From Chloroflexota bacterium (GTDB lineage Bacteria > Chloroflexota > Limnocylindria > Limnocylindrales > CSP1-4), in the NCBI GenBank assembly GCA_003141955.1, contig PLOC01000004.1, positions 140 through 55,499 of the forward strand: a DNA stretch of 55,360 nt, given 5' to 3'. This document shows, one piece after another, positions 8,599 through 16,104 of the stretch. Position numbers and translations under genes: made by a program. Below the pieces are notes generated by a model that saw only the letters and a list, made by a program, of their open reading frames with translations, was not told the origin of the DNA and did no database searches. How positions within the stretch are numbered: the first letter of the stretch is position 1; every line of letters starts with the position of its first letter.

Positions 8599-8611
8599 CG
8601 CGGGCACTGAC

Positions 8612-8650
8612 ATGGAACAGATCTTCTACTTTTACCGCAACCCGGCATGA
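8612..8650 (+). CDS. aro operon leader peptide (12 aa, Phe-Tyr-Phe-Tyr)
   Basis: A 12-codon frame reads [12 protein letters not shown] and stops at 8648-8650. Four consecutive aromatic codons (TTC TAC TTT TAC, 8624-8635) precede the stop, 46 nt before an intrinsic terminator and 120 nt before the DAHP synthase gene. Such a run is the classic sensor of a ribosome-mediated attenuator. Here it would read charged tRNA-Phe and tRNA-Tyr, the end products of the pathway. The function is inferred from layout. Confidence 0.75.
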   Translation: MEQIFYFYRNPA

Positions 8651-8721
8651 CCGTTCCCGGAGCCTAGGCCCGGGATCGCGGGTCGTGCCGGGTGAAGCAG
8701 AGGCAGCGCCTCTGCTTTTTT
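8641..8721 (+). terminator. attenuator of the shikimate operon: pause hairpin plus intrinsic terminator
   Basis: The end of the leader peptide gene (8641-8652) pairs over 12 bp with 8681-8692, enclosing a smaller CCCGG/CCGGG hairpin. This is followed by an intrinsic terminator: stem AGCAGAGGC (8696-8704), loop AGC, then GCCTCTGC(T) and six T at 8716-8721. A ribosome on the Phe/Tyr codons or at the stop codon would change which hairpins can form. I could not identify a clear antiterminator that competes directly with the terminator stem, so the exact switching mechanism is open. Confidence 0.8.
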
Positions 8722-8771
8722 GTTGCCCGACCAGGACCCCGCGGGCAGGCCCCCACGAGGAGGACCGCCAC

Positions 8772-9848
8772 ATGATCGTAGTGATGTCCGTAGGGGCAAC
8801 CGAACAACAGGCAAATGACGTCCGCGACCTCGTCAAGGCCGCCGGGCTGACACCGCATGACAACTACGGCACGCAGCGAGTTGTGATCGCCGTTCTGGGC
8901 GACGTGGGACCGCAGAGGGACCATTTGATGAGCAAGCTGAACCTGATGCCCGGCGTCGAATCGATAACGCCCATCAGCCGCCCCTACAAGCTGGCCTCTC
9001 GGGAATCCCATCCCGAGGACACGATCATCGAAGTCCCGGGCGCCAGAATCGGCAACGGCACGCTCACGATCATGGCCGGCCCGTGCTCGGTCGAGAACCG
9101 CGACATGATGATCGCGACCGCCAGAGCCGTGGCCGCGGCCGGGGCCACGATCTTGCGTGGCGGTGCGTTCAAGCCGCGCACCAGCCCCTACGCCTTCCAG
9201 GGCCTGGGAATCGAGGGCCTGAAGTACCTGGCGGAAGCCGGCCAGGAAGCGGGCCTGCCGACGATCACCGAGGTGATGGAGCCGGGCCAGGTCGAGATCG
9301 TGGCCAGGCACGCGGACATCCTCCAGGTGGGCACCCGCAACATGCAGAACTACTCCCTGCTGACGGCCGTGGGCAAGGCCGGCAAGCCGGTCATGCTCAA
9401 GCGCGGCTACGGGGCGACGATCGAGGAGTGGCTGATGGCCGCCGAGTACATCGTCTCGTCCGGCCAGCCCAACGTCATCCTGTGCGAGCGTGGCATCCGA
9501 ACATTCGAGACATACACGCGCAACACGCTCGACCTGACGGCCGTGCCGCTCCTGCACCACCTGACGCACTTGCCGGTCATCGTCGACCCATCCCACGCCA
9601 CCGGGAAGCGCTGGCTGGTACGGCCGATGGCGATGGCCGCGGTGGCCGCCGGTGCGGACGGAATCATGGTCGAGGTTCATCCCAACCCGGATGAGGCTCT
9701 GTCCGACGGCGAGCAGTCGCTGACATTCGAACAGTTCGCGGACATGGCGAGCGCGGTCAAGAAGATCCACGAGGAGGTTCGGACCCTCATCAAGGATCCC
9801 TTCGCCATGACCGGTCCCGTCCGCGTCGACGGCGTCAGCAAGCACTGA
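8772..9848 (+). CDS. aroF: 3-deoxy-7-phosphoheptulonate (DAHP) synthase, type I-beta with regulatory domain
   Basis: Catalyses the first step of the shikimate pathway, PEP plus erythrose-4-phosphate to DAHP. The ATG at 8772 follows GAGGAGG. The 358-aa protein has an N-terminal ferredoxin-like regulatory domain of about 75 residues (starts [13 protein letters not shown]), as in the Thermotoga enzyme, which is feedback-inhibited by Phe and Tyr. The catalytic barrel follows, with MAGPCSVE near 103 (metal-binding Cys), the [12 protein letters not shown] box near 132, KRGYGAT near 215 and DPSHATGKR near 275. It is the first gene after the attenuator, so both transcription and activity probably respond to aromatic amino acids. 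Confidence 0.97.
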   Translation: MIVVMSVGATEQQANDVRDLVKAAGLTPHDNYGTQRVVIAVLGDVGPQRDHLMSKLNLMPGVESITPISRPYKLASRESHPEDTIIEVPGARIGNGTLTIMAGPCSVENRDMMIATARAVAAAGATILRGGAFKPRTSPYAFQGLGIEGLKYLAEAGQEAGLPTITEVMEPGQVEIVARHADILQVGTRNMQNYSLLTAVGKAGKPVMLKRGYGATIEEWLMAAEYIVSSGQPNVILCERGIRTFETYTRNTLDLTAVPLLHHLTHLPVIVDPSHATGKRWLVRPMAMAAVAAGADGIMVEVHPNPDEALSDGEQSLTFEQFADMASAVKKIHEEVRTLIKDPFAMTGPVRVDGVSKH

Positions 9849-9852
9849 CCTC

Positions 9853-11214
9853 ATGGGAACGCCGCCGCTCCGCCGGGAGCAGTCCCGCTCTGTCCAGCCT
9901 GCCGCGCGTCTGCGCGGCGAGCCCCGGCTGCCCGGAGACAAGTCGATCTCACATCGGGCGCTGATCATGGCCGCGCTCGCCGAGGGGCGGAGTCTGATCG
10001 ACGGGGCGGGCGATGGGCGTGACGTCCAGGCCACGGCCGGAATCGTCGCCGCGCTCGGGGCGAGCGTGAAGCGGGTCCGCGAGGACGGTCTGAACGTCGA
10101 CTACGCCGTGGCCTCTCCGGGCGTGGAAGGCCTCCATGAAGCCGACGGCGTGCTCGACTGCCGCAACTCCGGGACGAGCCTGCGAGTGTGCTCCGGAGTG
10201 CTCGCGGGACTGCCCTTCTTCTCCGTCCTGGACGGCGACGCTTCATTGCGGAGCCGTCCGGTGGCCCGTATCATCGAGCCACTGCGCTCGATGGGCGCAG
10301 ACTTGCGCGCACGTCGATCCGATTCCCTTCCACCGCTGGTCGTCATCGGTCGCTCGCAGCTGCGGGCGATCGATTTTGAGACCCGCGTACCGAGCGCCCA
10401 GGTCAAGTCGGCGATCCTGCTGGCGGGCCTGCGCGCCCAGGGGCGGACGACGGTGCGCGAGGCTGTTGCCACGCGGGACCACACCGAGCGGATGCTTCGT
10501 TCGCGCGGCGTCGAGGTCCGGCGCGTGTCTGAGAATGAGTCTGGAGGCGGACCCGTGGCCTGGACGCTGGAGGGTGGAGCGTGGCTTTCCCCGCTCGACG
10601 AGCGCGTCCCGGCCGATCCCTCGGCCGCGGCCTTCTGGCTCGTCGCCGGGGCGATCCATCCGGACGCGGCCCTGACGCTCCGCGGCGTGGGTGTAAACCC
10701 TACCCGTCGGGCGGCGATCGACTTCCTGGTCCGAATGGGCGCTCGAATCGAGGAGACGGCGGTCGGCGAACCCTCCGGCGACATCGGCGAGCCGCTGGCC
10801 GATCTCACGGTCCGATCGAGCGAGCTTACGGCCATCGATCTGGGGCCGGCAGAGGTGGCCGCTGCCATCGACGAGATCCCGATCCTCTGCCTGGCCGCCA
10901 CCCAGGCGCGCGGCCGGACAACGATCCGCGGCGCCGGGGAGCTTCGAAACAAGGAATCCGACCGCATCGCGGGCATCGCCGCCGGCCTTACCGCCCTGGG
11001 AGCGCGGATCGTCGTCAGCGGTGACGACATCACCATCACCGGCCCCACGCCGCTGGCCGGTGCCGCCACGGAAACGCTCGACGATCACCGGCTGGCGATG
11101 ACCTTCGCCGTGGCCGGACTCATCGCCCGGGGAGCGACGACCATCGACCTGGCGGAGAGCGCGGCCGTCTCGTACCCGAGCTTCTTCCCCGAACTCGAAA
11201 GGCTGAGAGCATGA
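9853..11214 (+). CDS. aroA: 3-phosphoshikimate 1-carboxyvinyltransferase (EPSP synthase)
   Basis: Makes EPSP from shikimate-3-phosphate and PEP. The 453-aa sequence shows the substrate motif GDKSISHRALIMAALA near residue 28, the NSGTSLR motif (usual NAGTAxR) near 106, DEIPILCLAA near 338 and the E-L-R-N-K-E-S-D-R motif near 360. The C-terminal DDHRLAMTFA box is also present. It starts 4 nt after the aroF stop and overlaps aroE by 4 nt. The LPG-D-KS-I-SH-R start is close to the N-terminus, so the annotated start is reasonable. Confidence 0.97.
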   Translation: MGTPPLRREQSRSVQPAARLRGEPRLPGDKSISHRALIMAALAEGRSLIDGAGDGRDVQATAGIVAALGASVKRVREDGLNVDYAVASPGVEGLHEADGVLDCRNSGTSLRVCSGVLAGLPFFSVLDGDASLRSRPVARIIEPLRSMGADLRARRSDSLPPLVVIGRSQLRAIDFETRVPSAQVKSAILLAGLRAQGRTTVREAVATRDHTERMLRSRGVEVRRVSENESGGGPVAWTLEGGAWLSPLDERVPADPSAAAFWLVAGAIHPDAALTLRGVGVNPTRRAAIDFLVRMGARIEETAVGEPSGDIGEPLADLTVRSSELTAIDLGPAEVAAAIDEIPILCLAATQARGRTTIRGAGELRNKESDRIAGIAAGLTALGARIVVSGDDITITGPTPLAGAATETLDDHRLAMTFAVAGLIARGATTIDLAESAAVSYPSFFPELERLRA

Positions 11215-12116
11215 CCAACCGCGTCGTCCTGATCGGCCACCCGGTCGCCCACTCGTTCTCGGGCGGGATGCAGCAGGCTGCCTTCGATGCCCTCGAAATT
11301 GACGCCCGGTACGAGCTGTGGGACCGCCGGCCGCTCGACCTTGCCGACGCAATTGCCGAGCTGCGCGGCGACGACTTCCTGGGGGCGAACATCACGATCC
11401 CTCACAAAGAGCACGTCGTGCCGCTCGTGGACAAGCTCAGCGAGGAGGCGCAGGCCATCGGGGCCGTCAACGTGATCGCCCGCGACGGCAAGAAGCTCAT
11501 CGGCCACAACACGGACGTGGCCGGGTTCAAGTCGGCCCTCGACAAGATTGTGGGTCGCCAGAAGATGCCGCGGCACGCCATCGTCCTCGGCGCCGGCGGC
11601 GCCGCCCGAGCGGTCGTGTACGCCCTCATCACCGAGGGATTCCAGCGCGTCGTGGTCTTCAATCGCCACCTCCACCGCGCCGAGGGGATGGTTCGGCATT
11701 TCGGCCGGAGCGCCTCGCACATGGATCTGCGGGCGATGCCCTGGCACAATTCGGTCCTCGAAGCGGAGTTGGCGAAGACGAAGCTGCTGGTCAACGCCAC
11801 TTCCATCGGCACGGTCCCGACCGAGACGCCGATCCCGGCCGAGCTCCTGCCGTCCGATCTGCTGGTCATGGACCTGGTCTACAACCCGCCCCAGTCGCAG
11901 CTCCTTCGGGATGCCGCGGCGGCGCGCTGCACCACGCAGAACGGCGAGCACATGCTGCTCCAGCAGGGCGCGCGTTCATTCGAGCTGTGGACCGGCAAGG
12001 CAGCCCCGCTCGACGTCATGCAGGCGGAGCTGGATCGCGCCCGTGAACAGGGCCTTCGCCAGATGCCGATCGACTTCGGACCGGCCGGCGAGACCCGCCA
12101 GGCCGCCGGCTCGTAG
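11211..12116 (+). CDS. aroE: shikimate dehydrogenase
   Basis: Reduces 3-dehydroshikimate to shikimate with NADPH. The 301-aa protein has the substrate-binding N-terminus (GHPVAHSFSGGMQ, residues 9-21; NITIPHKE near 62 with catalytic Lys; GAVNVI near 84; GHNTDVAGF near 98) and the Rossmann motif GAGGAARAV near 126. The VNATSIG motif near 194 and the C-terminal QNGEHMLLQQGARSFELW box are complete. The start ATG overlaps the aroA stop (ATGA), indicating translational coupling. Confidence 0.97.
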   Translation: MTNRVVLIGHPVAHSFSGGMQQAAFDALEIDARYELWDRRPLDLADAIAELRGDDFLGANITIPHKEHVVPLVDKLSEEAQAIGAVNVIARDGKKLIGHNTDVAGFKSALDKIVGRQKMPRHAIVLGAGGAARAVVYALITEGFQRVVVFNRHLHRAEGMVRHFGRSASHMDLRAMPWHNSVLEAELAKTKLLVNATSIGTVPTETPIPAELLPSDLLVMDLVYNPPQSQLLRDAAAARCTTQNGEHMLLQQGARSFELWTGKAAPLDVMQAELDRAREQGLRQMPIDFGPAGETRQAAGS

Positions 12117-12131
12117 GGAGAGGGACGGGAC

Positions 12132-13400
12132 GTGGGCCGCCTCCGCTTCCTGACCGCCGGGGAGTCGCACGGCCCTGCCCTTGCCGCCACGCTGGAAGGC
12201 GTTCCCGCCGGGCTGCCCCTGACAGCGGACCAGATCGCGCTCGACCTGGCCCGGCGCCAGCGCGGCTACGGCCGGGGTGCGCGCAGCACCTCCATCGAGC
12301 AGGACCGGGCCGAGATTCTGGCCGGCGTCCGCCACGGCCTCACGATCGGGTCGCCGATCCTGCTGCTCATCCGCAATCGCGACTGGGAGAACTGGACCCA
12401 GGTGATGGCGGTCGAGCCGTTGACGGACGAGCAGGCCGCCGAGCTGGCCCGGCTCGTTGAGGCGGGCGACAAGCGCGCCGCCCCGATCACGCGGCTGCGG
12501 GCCGGGCACGCGGATCTGGCCGGGGCCACGAAATACCGCTTCGACGACGTCCGAAACGTCCTCGAGCGAGCCTCGGCGCGCGAGACGGCGGCCCGGGTCG
12601 CGGCGGGAGCGGTTGCGCGGGCGCTGCTCACCAGCCTGGACATCGACGTGTGGTCGCACACCGTCGAGGTCGGCGGAGCGGCGATGAACCCCGCGCGCGC
12701 CACTCGCACGCGCGAGGAAGCGGAGGCGAGCCCGGTGCGCTGTCTCGACCCCGAGGCGGAGACGCGCATGGTGGCCCGCGTCGACGAGGCCCGCGAGGCC
12801 AGCGACACCGTCGGCGGCGTCTTCGAGGTCGTGGCCCGGGGCGTCCCGATAGGCCTCGGCAGTCACGTCCACTGGGATCGGCGCCTGGATGGCGCCCTGG
12901 CCGGCTCCGTCATGAGCATCCCGATAGTCAAGGGCGTGGAGTTCGGCCTTGGCTTCGCGCAGACGCGGCTCTTCGGGTCGGCGGTCCAGGACGTGATCCA
13001 CGGCCGCGACGCCGACGGTGGGTGGCGGCGCGGCACGAACAACGCCGGCGGCCTGGAGGGCGGCATCTCGAACGGCCAGCCGATCGTCATCCGGGGCGCG
13101 GTGAAGCCGATCTCGACGCTCCCGCGGCCGCTCCCCTCCGCGGATCTGATCACCGGCGAGCCCGTCGAGAAGGCCCACTACGAGCGCAGCGACATCAGCG
13201 TCGTGCCGGCCGCCGGAGTCGTGGCCGAAGCCATGGTCTGCCTCACGCTCGCCGACTTCGTGCTGGACAAGTTCGGCGGCGACTCGATGGCGGAGCTGCT
13301 GGACAACGCCGCTCACTACCTGGCCCGGATCGCCGGGCGCGGTGGCGCGGACCGGCGCACTGGCGCCACGGGCGGCGCGGCGCCGGCCGAGAGCGAGTAG
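12132..13400 (+). CDS. aroC: chorismate synthase
   Basis: Converts EPSP to chorismate using reduced FMN, the last step of the common pathway. It starts with GTG at 12132; the N-terminal [13 protein letters not shown] is the family signature and directly follows. Further boxes are RRQRGYGRG near 40, the segment [13 protein letters not shown] near 140 and the R-x-D signature near 340 ([19 protein letters not shown]). The length of 422 aa is slightly above the usual because of a C-terminal Gly/Ala-rich tail. It sits 15 nt after aroE and 3 nt before aroKB. Confidence 0.97.
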   Translation: MGRLRFLTAGESHGPALAATLEGVPAGLPLTADQIALDLARRQRGYGRGARSTSIEQDRAEILAGVRHGLTIGSPILLLIRNRDWENWTQVMAVEPLTDEQAAELARLVEAGDKRAAPITRLRAGHADLAGATKYRFDDVRNVLERASARETAARVAAGAVARALLTSLDIDVWSHTVEVGGAAMNPARATRTREEAEASPVRCLDPEAETRMVARVDEAREASDTVGGVFEVVARGVPIGLGSHVHWDRRLDGALAGSVMSIPIVKGVEFGLGFAQTRLFGSAVQDVIHGRDADGGWRRGTNNAGGLEGGISNGQPIVIRGAVKPISTLPRPLPSADLITGEPVEKAHYERSDISVVPAAGVVAEAMVCLTLADFVLDKFGGDSMAELLDNAAHYLARIAGRGGADRRTGATGGAAPAESE

Positions 13401-13403
13401 ACC

Positions 13404-15074
13404 GTGGACCTGGTCCTCGTCGGCCTGCCCGGCAGCGGCAAGAGTGCCGTGGGCAGGCGGCTCGCTCAGCGGCACGGCGCCACCTTCGTCGACCTCGACG
13501 ACATGATCGAGCGCCGGGTCGGCCGGCCCGTGCCCGCCATCTTCGCCGACGAGGGCGAGCAAGCCTTCCGGCGCTACGAACGCGAGGCCGTCCTGTCCCT
13601 CGGCCCGGCGGACCCGGACGCCCGGCTGCGCCGCGTCATCGCCACCGGCGGCGGCGCAGTCATCGACCCGCGCAACCGCTGGCTGCTGTATCGCGGCCGC
13701 TACCCCGTCTGGCTCGACGGCCCCGCCGAGGCCCTGGGCCACCGCATCGGACGGAGCCCTAACGTCCGCCCGCTCATCTCCGGCCGCGACCCCACAGTCG
13801 CCATTCGAGAGCTTGCGGTCGCCCGCGAGCGGTTCTATTCGCCCGCCCTGCAGATCGGCGCGACGGCCCCGATCAACGCCATCGTCGGCGTCCTCGAGCA
13901 CCAGATGGCCGAGGGCCCGGCCGATTCCGTCACCCTGATGCGCGCCGAGACCGCGATCGGTCGGGTGGAGATAGGCCACGGCATCGCCTCCTCGGCCATC
14001 TCCGGCGCGCTGCGCCGGCAGCATGCCCGCCGCGCCATCCTCGTGGCCGATCCGAAGACGTGGGAAGTCGCCGGCGCCGCGATCGCCGACGCCCTGGCCG
14101 CGGACGGCTGGCCGATCGAGCGCGTGCTGCTGCCGCGCGGCGAGCATGCCAAGCGCCTCCGCGTCGTGGAGCAGGCCTGCCGCGAGCTCGCCCGTCTCCA
14201 CGTCGATCGCCGCGAAACGCTGGTCGCCATCGGCGGCGGGGCGCTCACGGACGCGGCCGGGTTCGTCGCCGCCTCGTACCTTCGCGGCGTGCCGATCGTC
14301 CAGGTTCCGACGACGCTGGTCGGTCAGATCGACGCGGCCCTGGGCGGGAAGACGGCCGTCGACCTGCCCGAGGGCAAGAACCTGGTCGGCGCCTTCCACC
14401 AGCCGGTCGCATTCGTAGCCGACGTGTCGCTCCTGGCGACGCTGCCGCCGAGACAGCTCCGAGCCGCCCTGGGCGAGGCCGTGAAGATGGGCGTCCTGGG
14501 CGACGAGCGCCTGCTGGAGCTGATCGAGGAAGACGGCGAGGCGATCGCGCAGGGCGATCGGCGGCCGTTCGAGTCGGGCGGCCTGGCCGAACTGGTCGAG
14601 CGCTGCGCCTGGGCCAAGGTCGAGGTTGTCACCGCGGACGAGCGCGAGTCGGGCCTGCGGATGACGCTCAATCTGGGCCACACCATCGGCCACGGCATCG
14701 AAGCGGCCGCGGGCTATAGCAAGATTCTCCACGGCGAGGCGGTGGCTTACGGCCTGCGAGGTGCACTCGCCATTGCCCGGGCGCTCGACATCGTGCCCCC
14801 CGAGCGCGCCGGGCGGGTCAACGCCCTGCTGGATCGGCTTGGGCTGGGCCTTACGCCGCCGCCGGTTTCGCCGGAGTCCGTCGCAGAGCACATGGCCACG
14901 GACAAGAAGCACGCTCTCGGCCGCCTGAGCTGGGTCCTGCCGACGGCGACGGGCGTCATCGTCCGCTCGGACGTGCCTGCCGAGGCGGTGGCGGCGGGCC
15001 TCGCGGCGGGCCTTCGACTCTCGCCCATCAACGCCGCCGTCGCAACCCCCGCGGAGGTTTCGGTTCGACCATGA
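13404..15074 (+). CDS. aroKB: bifunctional shikimate kinase / 3-dehydroquinate synthase (AroK-AroB fusion)
   Basis: The 556-aa frame encodes two enzymes in series. Residues 1 to about 175 are shikimate kinase, with Walker A GLPGSGKS at 7-14, the shikimate-binding DLDDMIERR near 31 and GGGAVID near 80. Residues from about 178 are 3-dehydroquinate synthase, with PRGEHAKR near 247, IGGGALTDAAGFVA near 274, PTTLVGQIDAALGGKTAVD near 299, KNLVGAF near 323 and the metal-binding histidines in NLGHTIGHGIE and HGEAVA. The start is a GTG 3 nt after aroC. The 3' end overlaps aroQ by 4 nt. It covers the second and fifth steps of the pathway. Confidence 0.96.
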   Translation: MDLVLVGLPGSGKSAVGRRLAQRHGATFVDLDDMIERRVGRPVPAIFADEGEQAFRRYEREAVLSLGPADPDARLRRVIATGGGAVIDPRNRWLLYRGRYPVWLDGPAEALGHRIGRSPNVRPLISGRDPTVAIRELAVARERFYSPALQIGATAPINAIVGVLEHQMAEGPADSVTLMRAETAIGRVEIGHGIASSAISGALRRQHARRAILVADPKTWEVAGAAIADALAADGWPIERVLLPRGEHAKRLRVVEQACRELARLHVDRRETLVAIGGGALTDAAGFVAASYLRGVPIVQVPTTLVGQIDAALGGKTAVDLPEGKNLVGAFHQPVAFVADVSLLATLPPRQLRAALGEAVKMGVLGDERLLELIEEDGEAIAQGDRRPFESGGLAELVERCAWAKVEVVTADERESGLRMTLNLGHTIGHGIEAAAGYSKILHGEAVAYGLRGALAIARALDIVPPERAGRVNALLDRLGLGLTPPPVSPESVAEHMATDKKHALGRLSWVLPTATGVIVRSDVPAEAVAAGLAAGLRLSPINAAVATPAEVSVRP

Positions 15075-15544
15075 CTCGCGTCCTCGTGCTCAACGGCCCG
15101 AACCTGAACCTGCTCGGCGCGCGCGAGCCGGAGATATACGGCAGCACGACGCTGGCCGAGATCGAGGAGCGGCTGGTTCGACGTGGCGCCGAGCTCGGCC
15201 TGACTGTCGAAACCTTCCAGTCGAACCACGAAGGCGCTCTCATCGACCGCCTTCAGCAGCGCGACTTCGATTGGGCGATCGTGAACGCCGGAGGGCTCAC
15301 CCACACCAGCGTCTCTCTGCGCGACGCCCTGCTCGGGATCGGCCGGCCGTTCGTCGAGGTCCACCTCTCCGACCCGTCCAAGCGCGAGCCGTTCCGGCAC
15401 GTCAACTTCCTGCACGACATCGCCGCGGAACGGATCGTGGGTCGGGGCGCGGCCGGCTACACCGCGGCGCTGCAGTTCATCGCCCATCGCCTGGCCACGA
15501 TCCCCAACACGGACGAGAAGGCGGGGACCGGCAGCGATGAGTGA
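15071..15544 (+). CDS. aroQ: type II 3-dehydroquinate dehydratase
   Basis: Dehydrates 3-dehydroquinate to 3-dehydroshikimate. The 157-aa protein has the family N-terminus VLNGPNLNLLGAREPEIYG (residues 5-23; Tyr22 is the expected catalytic tyrosine), FQSNHEGALID near 49, INAGG-equivalent VNAGGLTHTSVSLRDAL near 72 and VEVHLSDPSKREPFRH near 97. It overlaps aroKB by 4 nt and chorismate mutase by 8 nt. It is the type II dodecameric form, unrelated to AroD. Confidence 0.97.
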   Translation: MTRVLVLNGPNLNLLGAREPEIYGSTTLAEIEERLVRRGAELGLTVETFQSNHEGALIDRLQQRDFDWAIVNAGGLTHTSVSLRDALLGIGRPFVEVHLSDPSKREPFRHVNFLHDIAAERIVGRGAAGYTAALQFIAHRLATIPNTDEKAGTGSDE

Positions 15545-15869
15545 CGGATCGAAGGGATCGAAGGATCCCGCCGAGCCGGGCGAGCTCGACGCGCTGCGAT
15601 CTCAGATCGACCGGCTGGACGTCCAGATCGTCGGGCTGCTCAACCGTCGAGCGCGGCTCGGCCTGGAGGCGGGGCGGGCGAAGGTCCGCAGCGGCCGGCC
15701 AGTCGCGGATTCCGAGCGCGAGCGCGAGGTGCTCGTCCGAGTGGCCATGGCGAACGACGGCCCGATCCCGCAGGACGCGCTACTGGCGTTCTACCGCCAG
15801 CTGATCGACACTATCAAGCGTCTCGAGGAACTCGAAGGCATCGGGCCGGAAGGGGATTCGAATGGCTGA
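15537..15869 (+). CDS. chorismate mutase, AroQ/PheA-N type
   Basis: The 110-aa protein is a single-domain all-helical chorismate mutase that rearranges chorismate to prephenate for Phe and Tyr synthesis. Visible features are the start helix ELDALRSQIDRLDVQIVGLLNRRA (residues 17-40, with the family Arg and Asp), K50 in GRAKVRSG and the terminal helix FYRQLIDTIKRLEE. No prephenate dehydratase or dehydrogenase is attached or adjacent. It overlaps both neighbours, so it is a translationally coupled member of the aro operon. Confidence 0.9.
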   Translation: MSDGSKGSKDPAEPGELDALRSQIDRLDVQIVGLLNRRARLGLEAGRAKVRSGRPVADSEREREVLVRVAMANDGPIPQDALLAFYRQLIDTIKRLEELEGIGPEGDSNG

Positions 15870-16023
15870 GATCGAGCCCCAGAAGGGCAGGCTGCGCAGC
15901 TTCACCGTCGCCGCGCTGTTGGGCGTCTTCGTCGTGGCGGTCGTCCTCGCGGTTGCCAGCCGGCTCCTGCCGGGCCGGCTCTCGCGGCTCTTGAGGAGGC
16001 CGGGCGGCGGCGACCGCCCGTAG
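15862..16023 (+). CDS. small single-pass membrane protein, 53 aa
   Basis: The ATG at 15862 lies inside the end of the chorismate mutase gene (8-nt overlap), indicating translational coupling. The product has a charged N-terminus (MAEIEPQKGRLR), one hydrophobic helix of about 22 residues (FTVAALLGVFVVAVVLAVA) and a strongly basic Arg/Pro tail. I recognise no family. Its coupled position at the end of the aro operon suggests a real gene, but its role is unknown. Confidence 0.55.
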   Translation: MAEIEPQKGRLRSFTVAALLGVFVVAVVLAVASRLLPGRLSRLLRRPGGGDRP

Positions 16024-16104
16024 CCAGCGCGGATGATCGCCGTCGCGAGAACTTCCGGGTCACCCCGATAAGGAATTGGCATCTGCCGTCCGACACCTTG
16101 GAGG

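Noticed and set aside
11976-14912. A 978-codon minus-strand frame opposite aroC and aroKB
   Set aside because: Antisense shadow of two clearly conserved enzymes; no start signal and no domain.
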